DNA of 64,000 nucleotides from Pinibacter aurantiacus (GTDB taxonomy: Bacteria > Bacteroidota > Bacteroidia > Chitinophagales > Chitinophagaceae), in assembly GCF_019130065.1 (NCBI RefSeq), contig NZ_JAHSPG010000001.1:806001-870000 (forward strand). The letters are read 5' to 3'. The notes below the pieces were generated by a model. That model was not told the DNA's origin, did not search any database, and worked only from the letters and a program-made list of their open reading frames with translations. The position numbers and the translations under genes were made by a program. Positions 7,396 to 15,550 of this stretch are shown here, one piece after another; the stretch's first letter is position 1; every line of letters begins with the position of its first letter.

Positions 7396-8435
7396 ACCCT
7401 CGGGTCAATCACACCGTAAAGGATATCTGCGAGCAGATTTACAAGAATAAATAAGGAGGCGCAAACAAGCACAGAGCCCATTACGACGGGAAAATCGAGT
7501 TTCTCGAGTGCATCGACGGTAAGCTTGCCTATACCCTTCCATCCGAAAATATATTCAACGAAAAAGGCGCCGGCCAGGAGCTCTGCGAACCAGCCTGTAA
7601 TTGCCGTTATTACGGGATTCAATGCATTTCGCAAGGCATGTTTCCATACTATCACATTTTTGCTTAACCCTTTTGCGTATGCAGTTCGAATATAATCCTG
7701 GTTGAGTACATCCAGCATCGAGCTTCTTGTAAGCTGCGCAATGATTGCCAGCGGACGTATGCCAAGTGTTATCGCAGGCAACCAAAGGTTTTTCAGCGTT
7801 AAATATTTTTCACCAGTTACTTCATCTATGTCGAACCAACTGCCTGTCATGTGAAGGCCGGTGTATTTGCTGAATACAAAACCAAACAAATAAGCAATGA
7901 TGATTCCCATAAAAAAAGAAGGCGCAGAAATTCCTACTATACTTAAAAAAATAGAAGACGTGTCCATCCACGTATCTTTCTTAACAGCAGCTGTTACTCC
8001 CAAAAAAATACCGATGACAGTCGCGATGATCATGGCGGCAACGGCCAGCAACAACGTGCCGGGCAAGACCTCCATTATCAGCTGCCAAACCTCACGTTTA
8101 CTTTGATATGACCTTCGTAAATAAGGAACTTTAATGCCTATTTTGGTTTGATCTGTTCCAACAAATAAACCGTGCAATTGCTTGTTGCTAATATCTTCCG
8201 AGGAATGAACCGCAACGGGAGAAACATCGTTGAGGTACCACAGAAATTGTTTCCACTTTGGCTGGTCAAGATAAAGTTCCTTCCTGATATTTTCCTGCGT
8301 CGCAGCATCCGCACGTTGGCCCATTACTAGTCTCGACGGATCGCCGAAACCCTGGAAAAGGAAAAACACAAATACTACAACGCCAAGCATCACCAATATT
8401 CCATAAAATAATTTGCGGACAATGTATTGTAGCAA
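7386..8435 (-). CDS. DppB/OppB-type ABC transporter permease
   Basis: 349 residues from the chosen start. One N-terminal helix (LFYGILVMLGVVVFVFFLF), a ~110-residue extracytoplasmic stretch, then five more helices with the BPD_transp_1 core and EAA-type loop AYAKGLSKNVIVWKHALRNAL, ending in GVIDPRVKI, the usual end of DppB-type subunits. Such subunits import di- or oligopeptides, or nickel, with a DppC partner; no DppC, ATPase or binding protein is nearby. A longer TTG frame to 8471 exists, but that TTG overlaps a promoter-like TTACTTTGC, so I prefer the TTG at 8435. The stop codon lies inside a repeat arm. Confidence 0.85.
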   Translation of the reverse strand: MLQYIVRKLFYGILVMLGVVVFVFFLFQGFGDPSRLVMGQRADAATQENIRKELYLDQPKWKQFLWYLNDVSPVAVHSSEDISNKQLHGLFVGTDQTKIGIKVPYLRRSYQSKREVWQLIMEVLPGTLLLAVAAMIIATVIGIFLGVTAAVKKDTWMDTSSIFLSIVGISAPSFFMGIIIAYLFGFVFSKYTGLHMTGSWFDIDEVTGEKYLTLKNLWLPAITLGIRPLAIIAQLTRSSMLDVLNQDYIRTAYAKGLSKNVIVWKHALRNALNPVITAITGWFAELLAGAFFVEYIFGWKGIGKLTVDALEKLDFPVVMGSVLVCASLFILVNLLADILYGVIDPRVKI

Positions 8436-8576
8436 AACAGCAGATTTAAATGAAACAGTTATTCTTAGCAAAGTAAATTAGTGCAAAATGATGAACCAGA
8501 GAAATGTTCAGCGAGAATGTGAGATGTACGATGTAGGGTGCACGGTGTACGAAAGTCCTAGCAATGGCACCTGCAT

Positions 8577-8620
8577 AAAAAAAGTTGCCCTGCGAAATCA
8601 ATGTATCTCGCAAAGCAACT
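8577..8620 (-). terminator. Intrinsic terminator of the ferritin-like gene
   Basis: Minus-strand stem AGTTGC..TGCGA with TCGCA..GCAACT (8583-8595 and 8608-8620), followed on the minus strand by seven T. It lies 29 nt after the 8649 stop. Upstream of it 8523-8556 has GTACGATGTA/GTGTACGA words related to those at 53951-53996. Confidence 0.75.
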
Positions 8621-8645
8621 ACTCATAACTCACAACTCATAACTT
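8621..8645. repeat. ACTCATAACTCACAAC arm at the ferritin-like gene stop
   Basis: A lone arm of the GTTTTGAG/ATGAGTTGTGAG family, reading as the left-type strand in the direction of the gene it follows, 3-4 nt after the TGA. Confidence 0.75.
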
Positions 8646-8648
8646 CCC

Positions 8649-8960
8649 TCAATTCGCTTCTTCAGCGTCTTCTCCCCGCTTCACAATATCGCCCTTCTGG
8701 AAAAGTATGCCTTTTAATATTTCGCGCCATTCTTTATTCTGTCTCAATAAAAACTCAAGGTCCATTCCAAAATGTTTAAACTCCTCTTTTTGCGCATTTT
8801 TCATGATGGCAACAGCATCTTTGTTTTTCTCCACGGATATACGCTGTTCATACCAATTTATCGCCTCTGCTTCTTCTGATAATGAAGTTATCATGCGGGC
8901 AAATGTCCTGGTTTCTTCTGATAGCTCCTCAGGAGGTTCGTGGTATTGATCAAATCCCAT
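8649..8960 (-). CDS. Encapsulated-ferritin-like (EncFtn) protein
   Basis: 103 residues of two-helix ferritin-like sequence. It matches the EncFtn pattern: HEPPEELSEETR at the N-terminus, helix 1 SLSEEAEAINWYEQR with the Glu and Trp-Tyr residues used in EncFtn ferroxidase sites, helix 2 AQKEEFKHFGMDLEFLLRQN with the E..H metal ligands, then WREILKGILFQKGDIV. Known EncFtn proteins form ring decamers that oxidise Fe(II) and need an encapsulin shell to store it. No encapsulin gene is in the window and the tail (RGEDAEEAN) has no obvious shell-targeting motif. I chose the ATG at 8960 over an upstream frame because homologues start near MGFDQYHEP. Confidence 0.85.
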   Translation of the reverse strand: MGFDQYHEPPEELSEETRTFARMITSLSEEAEAINWYEQRISVEKNKDAVAIMKNAQKEEFKHFGMDLEFLLRQNKEWREILKGILFQKGDIVKRGEDAEEAN

Positions 8961-9031
8961 AGAATAATTTTTTTGGTTTAAGTATATGTGAATGCTGATG
9001 AATGGCAAATATTGTTCCACGCCTGGGAGAG

Positions 9032-9138
9032 CAATTAGAAATTAGGAATTAGGAATTAGACAGGTGTAGCACACCTTTAATCTATAAGCAATGCTTTGCG
9101 CTAAATCACTAACAACTAATAACTAATAACCAACAACA
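9032..9138. repeat. Two different word arrays in the divergent spacer
   Basis: Left-type AATTAGG words at 9032-9060 and right-type CTAACAACTAATAAC words at 9108-9138; they are not complementary to each other. A small palindrome AGGTGT/ACACCT sits between at 9062-9077. Confidence 0.8.
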
Positions 9139-9213
9139 AAGATTCTCCTTTTTTCGATGAAGTAAAATTTAATCAAATGATTAAAAAATATTTTTAAATA
9201 TGAAATTCATTTT

Positions 9214-9221
9214 TAATTTTG
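9214..9221 (+). promoter_or_regulatory. -7 box of the TetR-operon
   Basis: TAATTTTG, an exact TAnnTTTG match, 15 nt before the ATG at 9237. It excludes the upstream TTG at 9219 as a start. Confidence 0.6.
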
Positions 9222-9236
9222 TGCAAACAACTTGCC

Positions 9237-9848
9237 ATGGCGAAGCAAAAAAAGGATTTGTCAACAGAAGAAAAGATCAAAGAGGCCGCACGAAAAGTAT
9301 TTACCAGCAAGGGATTTGCCGCAGCCAGAACAAGGGACATCGCAGAAGAAGCAGGCATGAACCTGGCATTGCTGAACTATTATTTCAGAAGCAAGGAAAA
9401 GCTTTTCGAAATAGTGATGATTGAAAACCTGCTTCACTTTATCAGTGGTATCCAAACCCTCCTCTATGATACTACAACTTCTATCGAAGAAAAGATAGAC
9501 CGTCTCACCAACTATTACATTGATCAAATAATTGAGTACCCTGATCTTCCACTATTCATCTTAAATGCGTTGAAAAGCAACTCTAAATTTCTGAAGGGAA
9601 AACTAAACAAGAACATAATGCTGAAGTCGCATTTCATGCAGCAGCTTCAGGCAGAATTGAAGAAAAATAAGAAGACAATCAAGCCTTTGCATTTCGTTAT
9701 CAACACTTTCAGCATGATCATCTTTCCGTTTGTTGCCAAACCACTTTTGATGGAAGTAGCCTTAAGCAAGGATGCAGAGTTTATTGAGCTGATGAATGAA
9801 AGAAGGAAACTGATACCCATTTGGATAAAAACAATACTGAGGTCATAG
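9237..9848 (+). CDS. TetR/AcrR-family transcriptional regulator
   Basis: 203 residues. N-terminal helix-turn-helix: EKIKEAARKVFTSKGFAAA, RTRDIAEEAGMNLALLNYYF, RSKEKLFEIV. The C-terminal half is a helical ligand-binding domain without recognisable specificity. It is the first gene of an export operon (TolC, HlyD, two ATPases, two permeases), a layout like cecR-ybhGFSR of E. coli, so it is probably the local repressor acting near 9214. Start is the ATG at 9237 because the longer frame begins within the promoter box. Confidence 0.9.
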   Translation: MAKQKKDLSTEEKIKEAARKVFTSKGFAAARTRDIAEEAGMNLALLNYYFRSKEKLFEIVMIENLLHFISGIQTLLYDTTTSIEEKIDRLTNYYIDQIIEYPDLPLFILNALKSNSKFLKGKLNKNIMLKSHFMQQLQAELKKNKKTIKPLHFVINTFSMIIFPFVAKPLLMEVALSKDAEFIELMNERRKLIPIWIKTILRS

Positions 9849-9902
9849 TTATATAACAATCAGTTAGGAAAATGAATATACCATTTCAAAAATTCGAGCA
9901 GG

Positions 9903-11165
9903 ATGTATAAATCAATCACCACTTCTTTACTAGTTGCTTTACATTGTCTCGCCGTCATGGGCCAGTCAAAGCAGCTTACACTTGAAGAATGCTACGAGCG
10001 GGCAAAGCAAAACTATCCGCTTATAAAACAGCGCGACCTGATTTCTAAAACAAGGGATTACTCGGTTGACAATGCCGCAAAAGGCTATCTGCCGCAGATC
10101 AACATTGTAGGCCAGGCCACGTATCAGTCTGATGTTGTTGAATTTCCAAAGGCACTGCAGGGAACAATCTATCCAACCTTTAGTAAGGACCTTTATAAAG
10201 TGGGTGCAGAGCTAACGCAAACCATTTACGATGGTGGCGCCATAAAATATTCAAAGGAAACACAAGAGGCCAATGCAGCTCTCCAACAGCAAACGCTCGA
10301 AGTAAATTTATATGCGGTAAGAGAAAGGGTGAACCAATTGTTCTTTGGTATTTTGTTGATTGGCAGACAAATTGAATTAACGGAGCTGAAGAAAAATGAC
10401 ATACAAAGTGCACTGAACAAAACACAAGGAGCTTACAACAATGGAACCGCCTTCAAAAGCAGCGTGGATGAATTAAAGGCAGAACTGATCAATGCTGATC
10501 AGAGCAAAATTGAATTGCAAGCGAACAGAAAAGCCTATGCAAACATGCTTTCCATCCTGATCAATTTAGCCATTACGGACGACGTGCAGCTTGTAAAACC
10601 GGGCGATCAAACATTGTCTTCAAACATTAACAGACCGGAACTACAGCAATACGATTACCAAAAGAAACTATTCGACATCCAGGAAAGACAAGCTGAAATT
10701 GCACATCTTCCAAAAGTCAGTGCCTTTGCACAAGGCTATTACGGAAGGCCCACATACAATTTCATTAGCAACGATTTCGGCTGGTACGGTATGGTTGGCG
10801 TGCGATTCAACTGGCCGATAACAGGATTTTATACCAATAAAAATGACAAGCAGTTGATCAACATCAACCGTTCCAATGTTGATGTACAAAGGGAAACATT
10901 CTTGTTCAACACACAACTTTCTCTGTCTCAACAAAGCGAGGACGTATCAAAATACAAGCAGCTTTTGCAGCAGGACCAGGAAGTGATCGATCTGCGAGGC
11001 GCGATCAAAACCGCTGCCAATGCCCAGTTAGACAATGGCGTAATCACAACCCATGACTTCATCGTAAAGGTTAACGATGAGAGCCAGGCAAAATTAAATG
11101 CAGCACTACATGAGATCCAGATGCTGCAGGCGGAATATAATCATAAGAACACCGCGGGAAATTGA
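9903..11165 (+). CDS. TolC-family outer-membrane efflux protein
   Basis: 420 residues with a signal peptide (about 1-20, ending VMGQS) and two long heptad-rich helical hairpin regions of the OEP fold (LTLEECYERAKQNYPLIKQR; GVITTHDFIVKVNDESQAKLNAAL). It should form the trimeric outer-membrane channel for the HlyD/ABC pump encoded downstream. It starts 54 nt after the regulator. The final codons AAT TGA belong to a TTGAAAAT-type repeat, so the end of the protein (TAGN) is set by the repeat. Confidence 0.92.
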   Translation: MYKSITTSLLVALHCLAVMGQSKQLTLEECYERAKQNYPLIKQRDLISKTRDYSVDNAAKGYLPQINIVGQATYQSDVVEFPKALQGTIYPTFSKDLYKVGAELTQTIYDGGAIKYSKETQEANAALQQQTLEVNLYAVRERVNQLFFGILLIGRQIELTELKKNDIQSALNKTQGAYNNGTAFKSSVDELKAELINADQSKIELQANRKAYANMLSILINLAITDDVQLVKPGDQTLSSNINRPELQQYDYQKKLFDIQERQAEIAHLPKVSAFAQGYYGRPTYNFISNDFGWYGMVGVRFNWPITGFYTNKNDKQLININRSNVDVQRETFLFNTQLSLSQQSEDVSKYKQLLQQDQEVIDLRGAIKTAANAQLDNGVITTHDFIVKVNDESQAKLNAALHEIQMLQAEYNHKNTAGN

Positions 11166-11177
11166 AAATTGAAAATG
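11159..11177. repeat. TTGAAAAT-type arm across the TolC stop
   Basis: AATTGAAAATTGAAAATG; the first TGA is the TolC stop codon. No complementary arm before the next start. Confidence 0.75.
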
Positions 11178-11216
11178 AACAGAACCACCGAATAATAACT
11201 CTTCAAAGAATATTTC

Positions 11217-12152
11217 ATGAAACATAAAATCACTTTTGCTTTACTGATCGCTACCCTTTTTGCGGCGTGCAATGCTGACAAAAAAGATTATGATGCATCG
11301 GGAAATTTTGAGGCTGACGAAGTCATTGTATCTGCGCAACAAAATGGAGAGCTGCTTTCCTTTACAGTCACCGAGGGAGATACATTGCAGAAGGATGTGG
11401 TCGTTGGAAAGATAGATGTTGCCGGCGTGGAATTTCAGCGGGAACAAGTGCAAGCCACTATTCAATCATTAAAAGAAAAAACAACGGATCCGCGTCCACA
11501 ACTGGAACTGACTAAAAAGCAATTGGCTGTTCAGCAATCCCAACTGGAACAACAACAACGGGAAAAAGCAAGGACAGAAAACCTGGTAAAGGCCGATGCC
11601 GCGACCCGAAAACAACTCGATGATATCAATGCACTGATTGATCAATTGCAAAAACAGATCAACGCTACCAAACAACAGATCGTTGTGCAGGAGACAAATA
11701 TTGCTACACAAAACAGGAGTATTATGAGTGAAAAATCTCCTTTGCAAAAATCGGTCGATACGTATAATGATCAGATCCGGAAAGGAAATATCATCAATCC
11801 ACTAACCGGCGTGGTGCTGACCAGGTATGCACTGCAAGGTGAAATGGCAACTGTGGGCAAAGCGCTGTACAAAATTGCCAACATCGACACTATTTACCTG
11901 AGAGCCTATATTTCAGGAACACAACTGTCACAAATCAGGCAGGGGCAAAAAGTTTCAGTGCGCATTGACGATGGCAAAAAAAACTACAAAACCTACCAGG
12001 GTAATATTAGCTGGATATCCGATAAGTCTGAGTTTACACCCAAGACAATTCAAACGAAGGATGAAAGAGCGAATCTTGTTTACGCAATGAAAGTGAGGGT
12101 GAAAAATGATGGTTTTTTAAAGATAGGAATGTACGGTGAAGTGATATTATAA
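11217..12152 (+). CDS. HlyD-family membrane-fusion lipoprotein
   Basis: 311 residues with lipobox LFAAC (Cys18). A biotinyl-lipoyl-like half (GNFEADEVIVSAQQNGELLSF), a long coiled-coil hairpin (about 80-175, rich in Gln: QLAVQQSQLEQQQREKART) and the second lipoyl/beta-barrel part (NPLTGVVLTRYALQGEMATVGKALYKI, LRAYISGTQLSQIRQGQKVSVRID). This is the YbhG/HlyD type of adaptor that links an ABC-2 pump to TolC. It is placed between tolC-like and ATPase genes in one transcription unit. Confidence 0.92.
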   Translation: MKHKITFALLIATLFAACNADKKDYDASGNFEADEVIVSAQQNGELLSFTVTEGDTLQKDVVVGKIDVAGVEFQREQVQATIQSLKEKTTDPRPQLELTKKQLAVQQSQLEQQQREKARTENLVKADAATRKQLDDINALIDQLQKQINATKQQIVVQETNIATQNRSIMSEKSPLQKSVDTYNDQIRKGNIINPLTGVVLTRYALQGEMATVGKALYKIANIDTIYLRAYISGTQLSQIRQGQKVSVRIDDGKKNYKTYQGNISWISDKSEFTPKTIQTKDERANLVYAMKVRVKNDGFLKIGMYGEVIL

Positions 12153-12185
12153 TTTGAAAGTTTGACGATTTGAAAATTTGAAAAT
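12150..12185. repeat. AATTTGAAAG-type arm at the HlyD stop
   Basis: Left-type arm starting with the TAA stop itself; ends just before the next gene at 12195. No right-type partner. Confidence 0.75.
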
Positions 12186-12194
12186 GGAGAGTGT

Positions 12195-13124
12195 ATGAGT
12201 GCCATAAAAATTGAGCATATAACGAAGACATACGACAAAGGTAGTGTTACTGCACTGAATGATATTTCGCTGGAAGTGGCGAAGGGCGAACTGTTTGGGC
12301 TGATTGGACCGGACGGCGCGGGGAAGTCATCGTTGTTTCGCATACTCACAACACTACTGATCGCAGACAAAGGAACGGCAACAGTTGACGGCTTTGACGT
12401 TGTGAAAGATTATAAACAAATAAGAGGTTGTGTTGGTTATATGCCCGGCAAATTTTCGCTTTACCAGGATCTGACTGTTGAAGAGAACCTTACCTTTTTT
12501 GCGTCGCTTTTCGGCACTACCATTTCTGAAAATTATGATCTTATAAAAGACATCTACGTTCAAATAGAACCATTCAAAAAAAGGCGTGCTGGGAAATTAT
12601 CCGGAGGTATGAAACAAAAGCTGGCCCTGTGCTGCGCACTTATTCACAAACCCACGGTTTTGTTCCTGGACGAACCAACAACCGGCGTCGATGCTGTTTC
12701 CCGCAAAGAGTTCTGGGAGATGTTGAAACGATTGAAGGAGCAACAGATCACAATTATGGTTTCTACGCCTTATATGGACGAAGCAAATTTATGCGAGCGC
12801 ATTGCGCTCATTCAAAACGGCGAATTGCTTTCTGTTGATACGCCTGAAAAAATAGTTGCCTCCTACCCTCAGCAACTTTATGCCGTGAAAGCGGACAATA
12901 TGCACAAAATATTGAATGATGTGCGGGATTATGAAAACTTGCAAAGCGTGTACGCATTTGGCGAATACTTGCACACTACTTTCAAAACTGATGAAGCGCA
13001 GAGCGAGCCAAAACTAATTGCGTACCTGCAACAAAAGAACAATTCAGGTATTGAGATCAGAAAGATCGAGCCGACAATCGAAGATAGTTTTATCCGGTTG
13101 ATGACAGAGGCTTCGACGAGCTGA
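12195..13124 (+). CDS. ABC transporter ATP-binding protein 1 of the efflux operon
   Basis: 309 residues. Walker A GPDGAGKSS (38-46), signature LSGGMKQKLAL, Walker B TVLFLDEPTTGVD, plus a ~90-residue C-terminal extension. It corresponds to the first half of YbhF-type double ATPases and should pair with the second ATPase encoded next. The last six residues (TEASTS) and stop codon come from a GGCTTCGACGAGCTGAGC repeat (13107-13131), so the native C-terminus was probably different or shorter. Confidence 0.92.
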   Translation: MSAIKIEHITKTYDKGSVTALNDISLEVAKGELFGLIGPDGAGKSSLFRILTTLLIADKGTATVDGFDVVKDYKQIRGCVGYMPGKFSLYQDLTVEENLTFFASLFGTTISENYDLIKDIYVQIEPFKKRRAGKLSGGMKQKLALCCALIHKPTVLFLDEPTTGVDAVSRKEFWEMLKRLKEQQITIMVSTPYMDEANLCERIALIQNGELLSVDTPEKIVASYPQQLYAVKADNMHKILNDVRDYENLQSVYAFGEYLHTTFKTDEAQSEPKLIAYLQQKNNSGIEIRKIEPTIEDSFIRLMTEASTS

Positions 13125-13131
13125 GCCCGTC
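13107..13131. repeat. GCTTCGACGAGCTGAGC-type dispersed repeat at a gene end
   Basis: Resembles the CTTCGACAAGCTCAG dispersed sequences seen in many bacterial genomes (recalled, not searched). It covers the end and TGA stop of ATPase 1. Confidence 0.5.
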
Positions 13132-13177
13132 AAAGGCTCTCGCTGACAAAACAACATTGATTAACAAACATAGAGTC

Positions 13178-13921
13178 ATGGAAGAAAAAGCCATCATATG
13201 CAAGGACCTAACCAAGCAGTTCGGCGATTTTGTTGCTGTCAACAAGATTTCATTTGAAGTGAATACAGGTGAAATATTTGGCTTTCTGGGCGCAAACGGT
13301 GCCGGCAAAACCACTGCCATGCGCATGCTTTGCGGACTTTCCTTTCCAAGTTCGGGAGAGGCTACCGTAGCGGGCTTCAATGTGTACAAGCAACAGGAAA
13401 AGATCAAACGGCATATCGGCTACATGAGTCAGAAATTTTCGCTGTATGAAAATCTTTCGATTCTGGAAAACATTGAATTCTTTGGCGGCATCTATGGTTT
13501 ATCAGACAAACAACTGAAGGAGAAGGGCGAAGAATTGGTCAATACTTTAGGACTGCAAAAAGAAGCGAAGAAAATGGTGGGCGAATTGCCTTTGGGCTGG
13601 AAACAAAAACTGGCGTTCTCCGTTGCGATCATTCACAAACCCAAAATTGTATTTCTGGATGAACCAACAGGTGGCGTTGACCCGATCACCCGCAGACAGT
13701 TTTGGGATTTGATTTACAAAGCAGCAGATGATGGCATCACGGTGTTTGTAACGACACACTATATGGACGAAGCGGAATATTGCAACAGAATCTCAATCAT
13801 GGTAGACGGTAGAATTGATGCGCTGGACTCTCCAACCAATTTGAAGAAACAATTCTCGGCCGAAACAATGAATGAAGTGTTCTATGAATTGGCCCGTGGT
13901 GCAAAGCGGTCAGATAATTGA
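13178..13921 (+). CDS. ABC transporter ATP-binding protein 2 of the efflux operon
   Basis: 247 residues. Walker A is GANGAGKTT and Walker B is IVFLDEPTGGVDP, but the signature is LPLGWKQKLAF instead of LSGGQ, so one composite ATP site of the heterodimer is probably degenerate. The LPLGWKQ form is, from memory, normal for the second ATPase of this family. Start is the ATG at 13178 rather than an upstream TTG. The final AAT TGA lies inside the left arm of a perfect 32-bp inverted repeat, beyond which a foreign gene separates it from the permeases. Confidence 0.92.
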   Translation: MEEKAIICKDLTKQFGDFVAVNKISFEVNTGEIFGFLGANGAGKTTAMRMLCGLSFPSSGEATVAGFNVYKQQEKIKRHIGYMSQKFSLYENLSILENIEFFGGIYGLSDKQLKEKGEELVNTLGLQKEAKKMVGELPLGWKQKLAFSVAIIHKPKIVFLDEPTGGVDPITRRQFWDLIYKAADDGITVFVTTHYMDEAEYCNRISIMVDGRIDALDSPTNLKKQFSAETMNEVFYELARGAKRSDN

Positions 13922-14442
13922 AAATTGAAAGTTGAAAATTGAAAATGTTTGTTTCCCTTTAGTAGACCTCAACAATACGAACTTAATAAATTTCCTGATT
14001 TAAATTATTTAATGAACGTATTAAAGATGAATGAAAACATAATTGCGCAGAAATCGATAGGATTTGCAATAAGAATTGTCAACTTATACAAATTCCTTTG
14101 TGCTGAACATAAAGAGTATGTACTATCCAAACAAATATTAAGAAGTGGAACAGCTGTTGGAGCCATGATAAAAGAAGCGGAGCACGCGCAATCTAAGCTC
14201 GATTTTTTACACAAAATGAGTATCGGCCTGAAAGAAGCAAACGAAACTAATTACTGGCTATTACTTTTAAAAGAAGGTGGTTATTTACAAGCAAACGAAT
14301 ATGAATCTATCAAAAAGAATTGCGAAGAGATCTTGAGATTATTAGCAAGTATTGTTAAAACAACAAAAACAAGTGTGAAAATGAAAACCTAATAGCGTTT
14401 AGCAAAAAAACATTTTCAATTTTCAACTTTCAATTTTCAATT
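13916..14442. repeat. Perfect 32-bp inverted repeat enclosing one gene
   Basis: Left arm 13916-13947 and right arm 14411-14442 are exact reverse complements (AATTGAAAATTGAAAG core). The 463-bp interior holds a single four-helix-bundle gene. The left arm supplies the TGA stop of ATPase 2; the right arm ends 1 nt before the permease ATG at 14444. The whole 527 bp behaves as an insert in the operon. Confidence 0.95.
14012..14392 (+). CDS. Four-helix-bundle protein (S23 / 23S rRNA intervening-sequence family)
   Basis: 126 residues from the ATG at 14012; the ATG at 14027 is equally possible. Motifs IIAQKSIGFAIRIVNLYKFL, LSKQILRSGTAVGAMIKEAEHAQS and FLHKMSIGLKEANETNYWL are those of the family first found as ORFs inside intervening sequences of Leptospira and Coxiella 23S rRNA, and related to Avd of diversity-generating retroelements. 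Its biochemical role is unknown. Here it sits alone inside a 32-bp inverted-repeat pair between operon genes with no functional link to it, which suggests a mobile or parasitic cassette. Confidence 0.9.
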   Translation: MNVLKMNENIIAQKSIGFAIRIVNLYKFLCAEHKEYVLSKQILRSGTAVGAMIKEAEHAQSKLDFLHKMSIGLKEANETNYWLLLLKEGGYLQANEYESIKKNCEEILRLLASIVKTTKTSVKMKT

Positions 14443-14443
14443 A

Positions 14444-15550
14444 ATGAAGCAATTTTTAGTATTCGTAAGAAAGGAGTTTTACCACGTGTTTCGTGACAAG
14501 CGAACACTGTTGATTCTTTTTGGTTTGCCGATAATGCAAATCTTACTTTTTGGTTTTGCCCTTACCAGCGAAATCAAGAACGCAAAGATTGTGGTAGTCG
14601 ATTATTCGAAGGATGCATCGACACAAAAGATCATTACGAAGATCGCTGCCAGCAGCTATTTTACCATTGAGCGAAATATTTTGTCGTACGACGATATGGA
14701 CAAGGCATTTAAGCAAGGCAAAATAAAATGCGCGATCATATTTCCTTCTTCGTTTAATGATGACTTAAAACATACGAACAACGCCAGTATACAAATCATA
14801 GCTGATGCAAGTGACCCGAACACTGCAAGAACGCTGACAAACTATTTGATCGCTATCATCAGCAATTATCAAACGGAGATCAATACAAACGTTCAAATTC
14901 CTTATCAAATACAACCAGAGCTGAGAATGCTTTATAATCCTGAGTTAAACGGCTCTATGAATTTTATTCCCGGCGTTATAGCATTGGTGTTGATGATCAT
15001 TTGCACTACCCTGACTTCTGTTTCTATTGTAAAAGAAAAAGAACTGGGCACAATGGAAATCCTGCTGGTTTCGCCGTTCAAACCACTCTATGTTATCCTT
15101 TCAAAAGTGATCCCTTTTCTTGCCTTGTCATTCATTGATCTTATAGTTATCCTGCTGTTGAGTAATTATGTGCTGGGTGTGCCAATAAGGGGAAATATTT
15201 TTCTATTGTTGATGGAAAGCACATTGTTTATTATCACTTGTCTTTCGCTGGGTTTGCTGATTTCCACCGTTACGAATTCTCAACAGACAGCCATGCTCAT
15301 TTCCATGATGGGTATGATGTTACCTACCATACTTTTCACAGGCTTTCTTTTTCCACTGGAAAATATGCCGGTACCGTTGCAAGTAATCTCCCACGTGGTT
15401 CCATCTCGTTGGTATTATTATATTGTGAAGGCTGTGATGCTGAAAGGACTTGGATTGCAGGCGGTGTGGAAACAAACGCTCATCCTTTTGGGCATGTGCG
15501 TTTTCCTGTTAACCGTTAGTTTTAGAAACTTTAAAATTCGACTCGCATGA
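14444..15550 (+). CDS. ABC-2 type transporter permease 1
   Basis: 368 residues. N-terminal EFYHVFRDKRTLLILFGLPIM with helix 1, a periplasmic domain of about 130 residues, then five helices including the EKELGTMEILLVSPFKP coupling region. It matches YbhS/YbhR-like permeases that export drugs or other amphiphiles with HlyD and TolC. It overlaps the next gene by 4 nt (ATGA), so the two are translationally coupled. Its start is 1 nt after the cassette right arm, so the insert did not break it. Confidence 0.93.
   Translation: MKQFLVFVRKEFYHVFRDKRTLLILFGLPIMQILLFGFALTSEIKNAKIVVVDYSKDASTQKIITKIAASSYFTIERNILSYDDMDKAFKQGKIKCAIIFPSSFNDDLKHTNNASIQIIADASDPNTARTLTNYLIAIISNYQTEINTNVQIPYQIQPELRMLYNPELNGSMNFIPGVIALVLMIICTTLTSVSIVKEKELGTMEILLVSPFKPLYVILSKVIPFLALSFIDLIVILLLSNYVLGVPIRGNIFLLLMESTLFIITCLSLGLLISTVTNSQQTAMLISMMGMMLPTILFTGFLFPLENMPVPLQVISHVVPSRWYYYIVKAVMLKGLGLQAVWKQTLILLGMCVFLLTVSFRNFKIRLA

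Noticed and set aside
13916-14442. Classical insertion sequence
   Set aside because: No transposase and no visible target-site duplication; the protein is of the S23 family. Kept as a repeat-flanked cassette instead.
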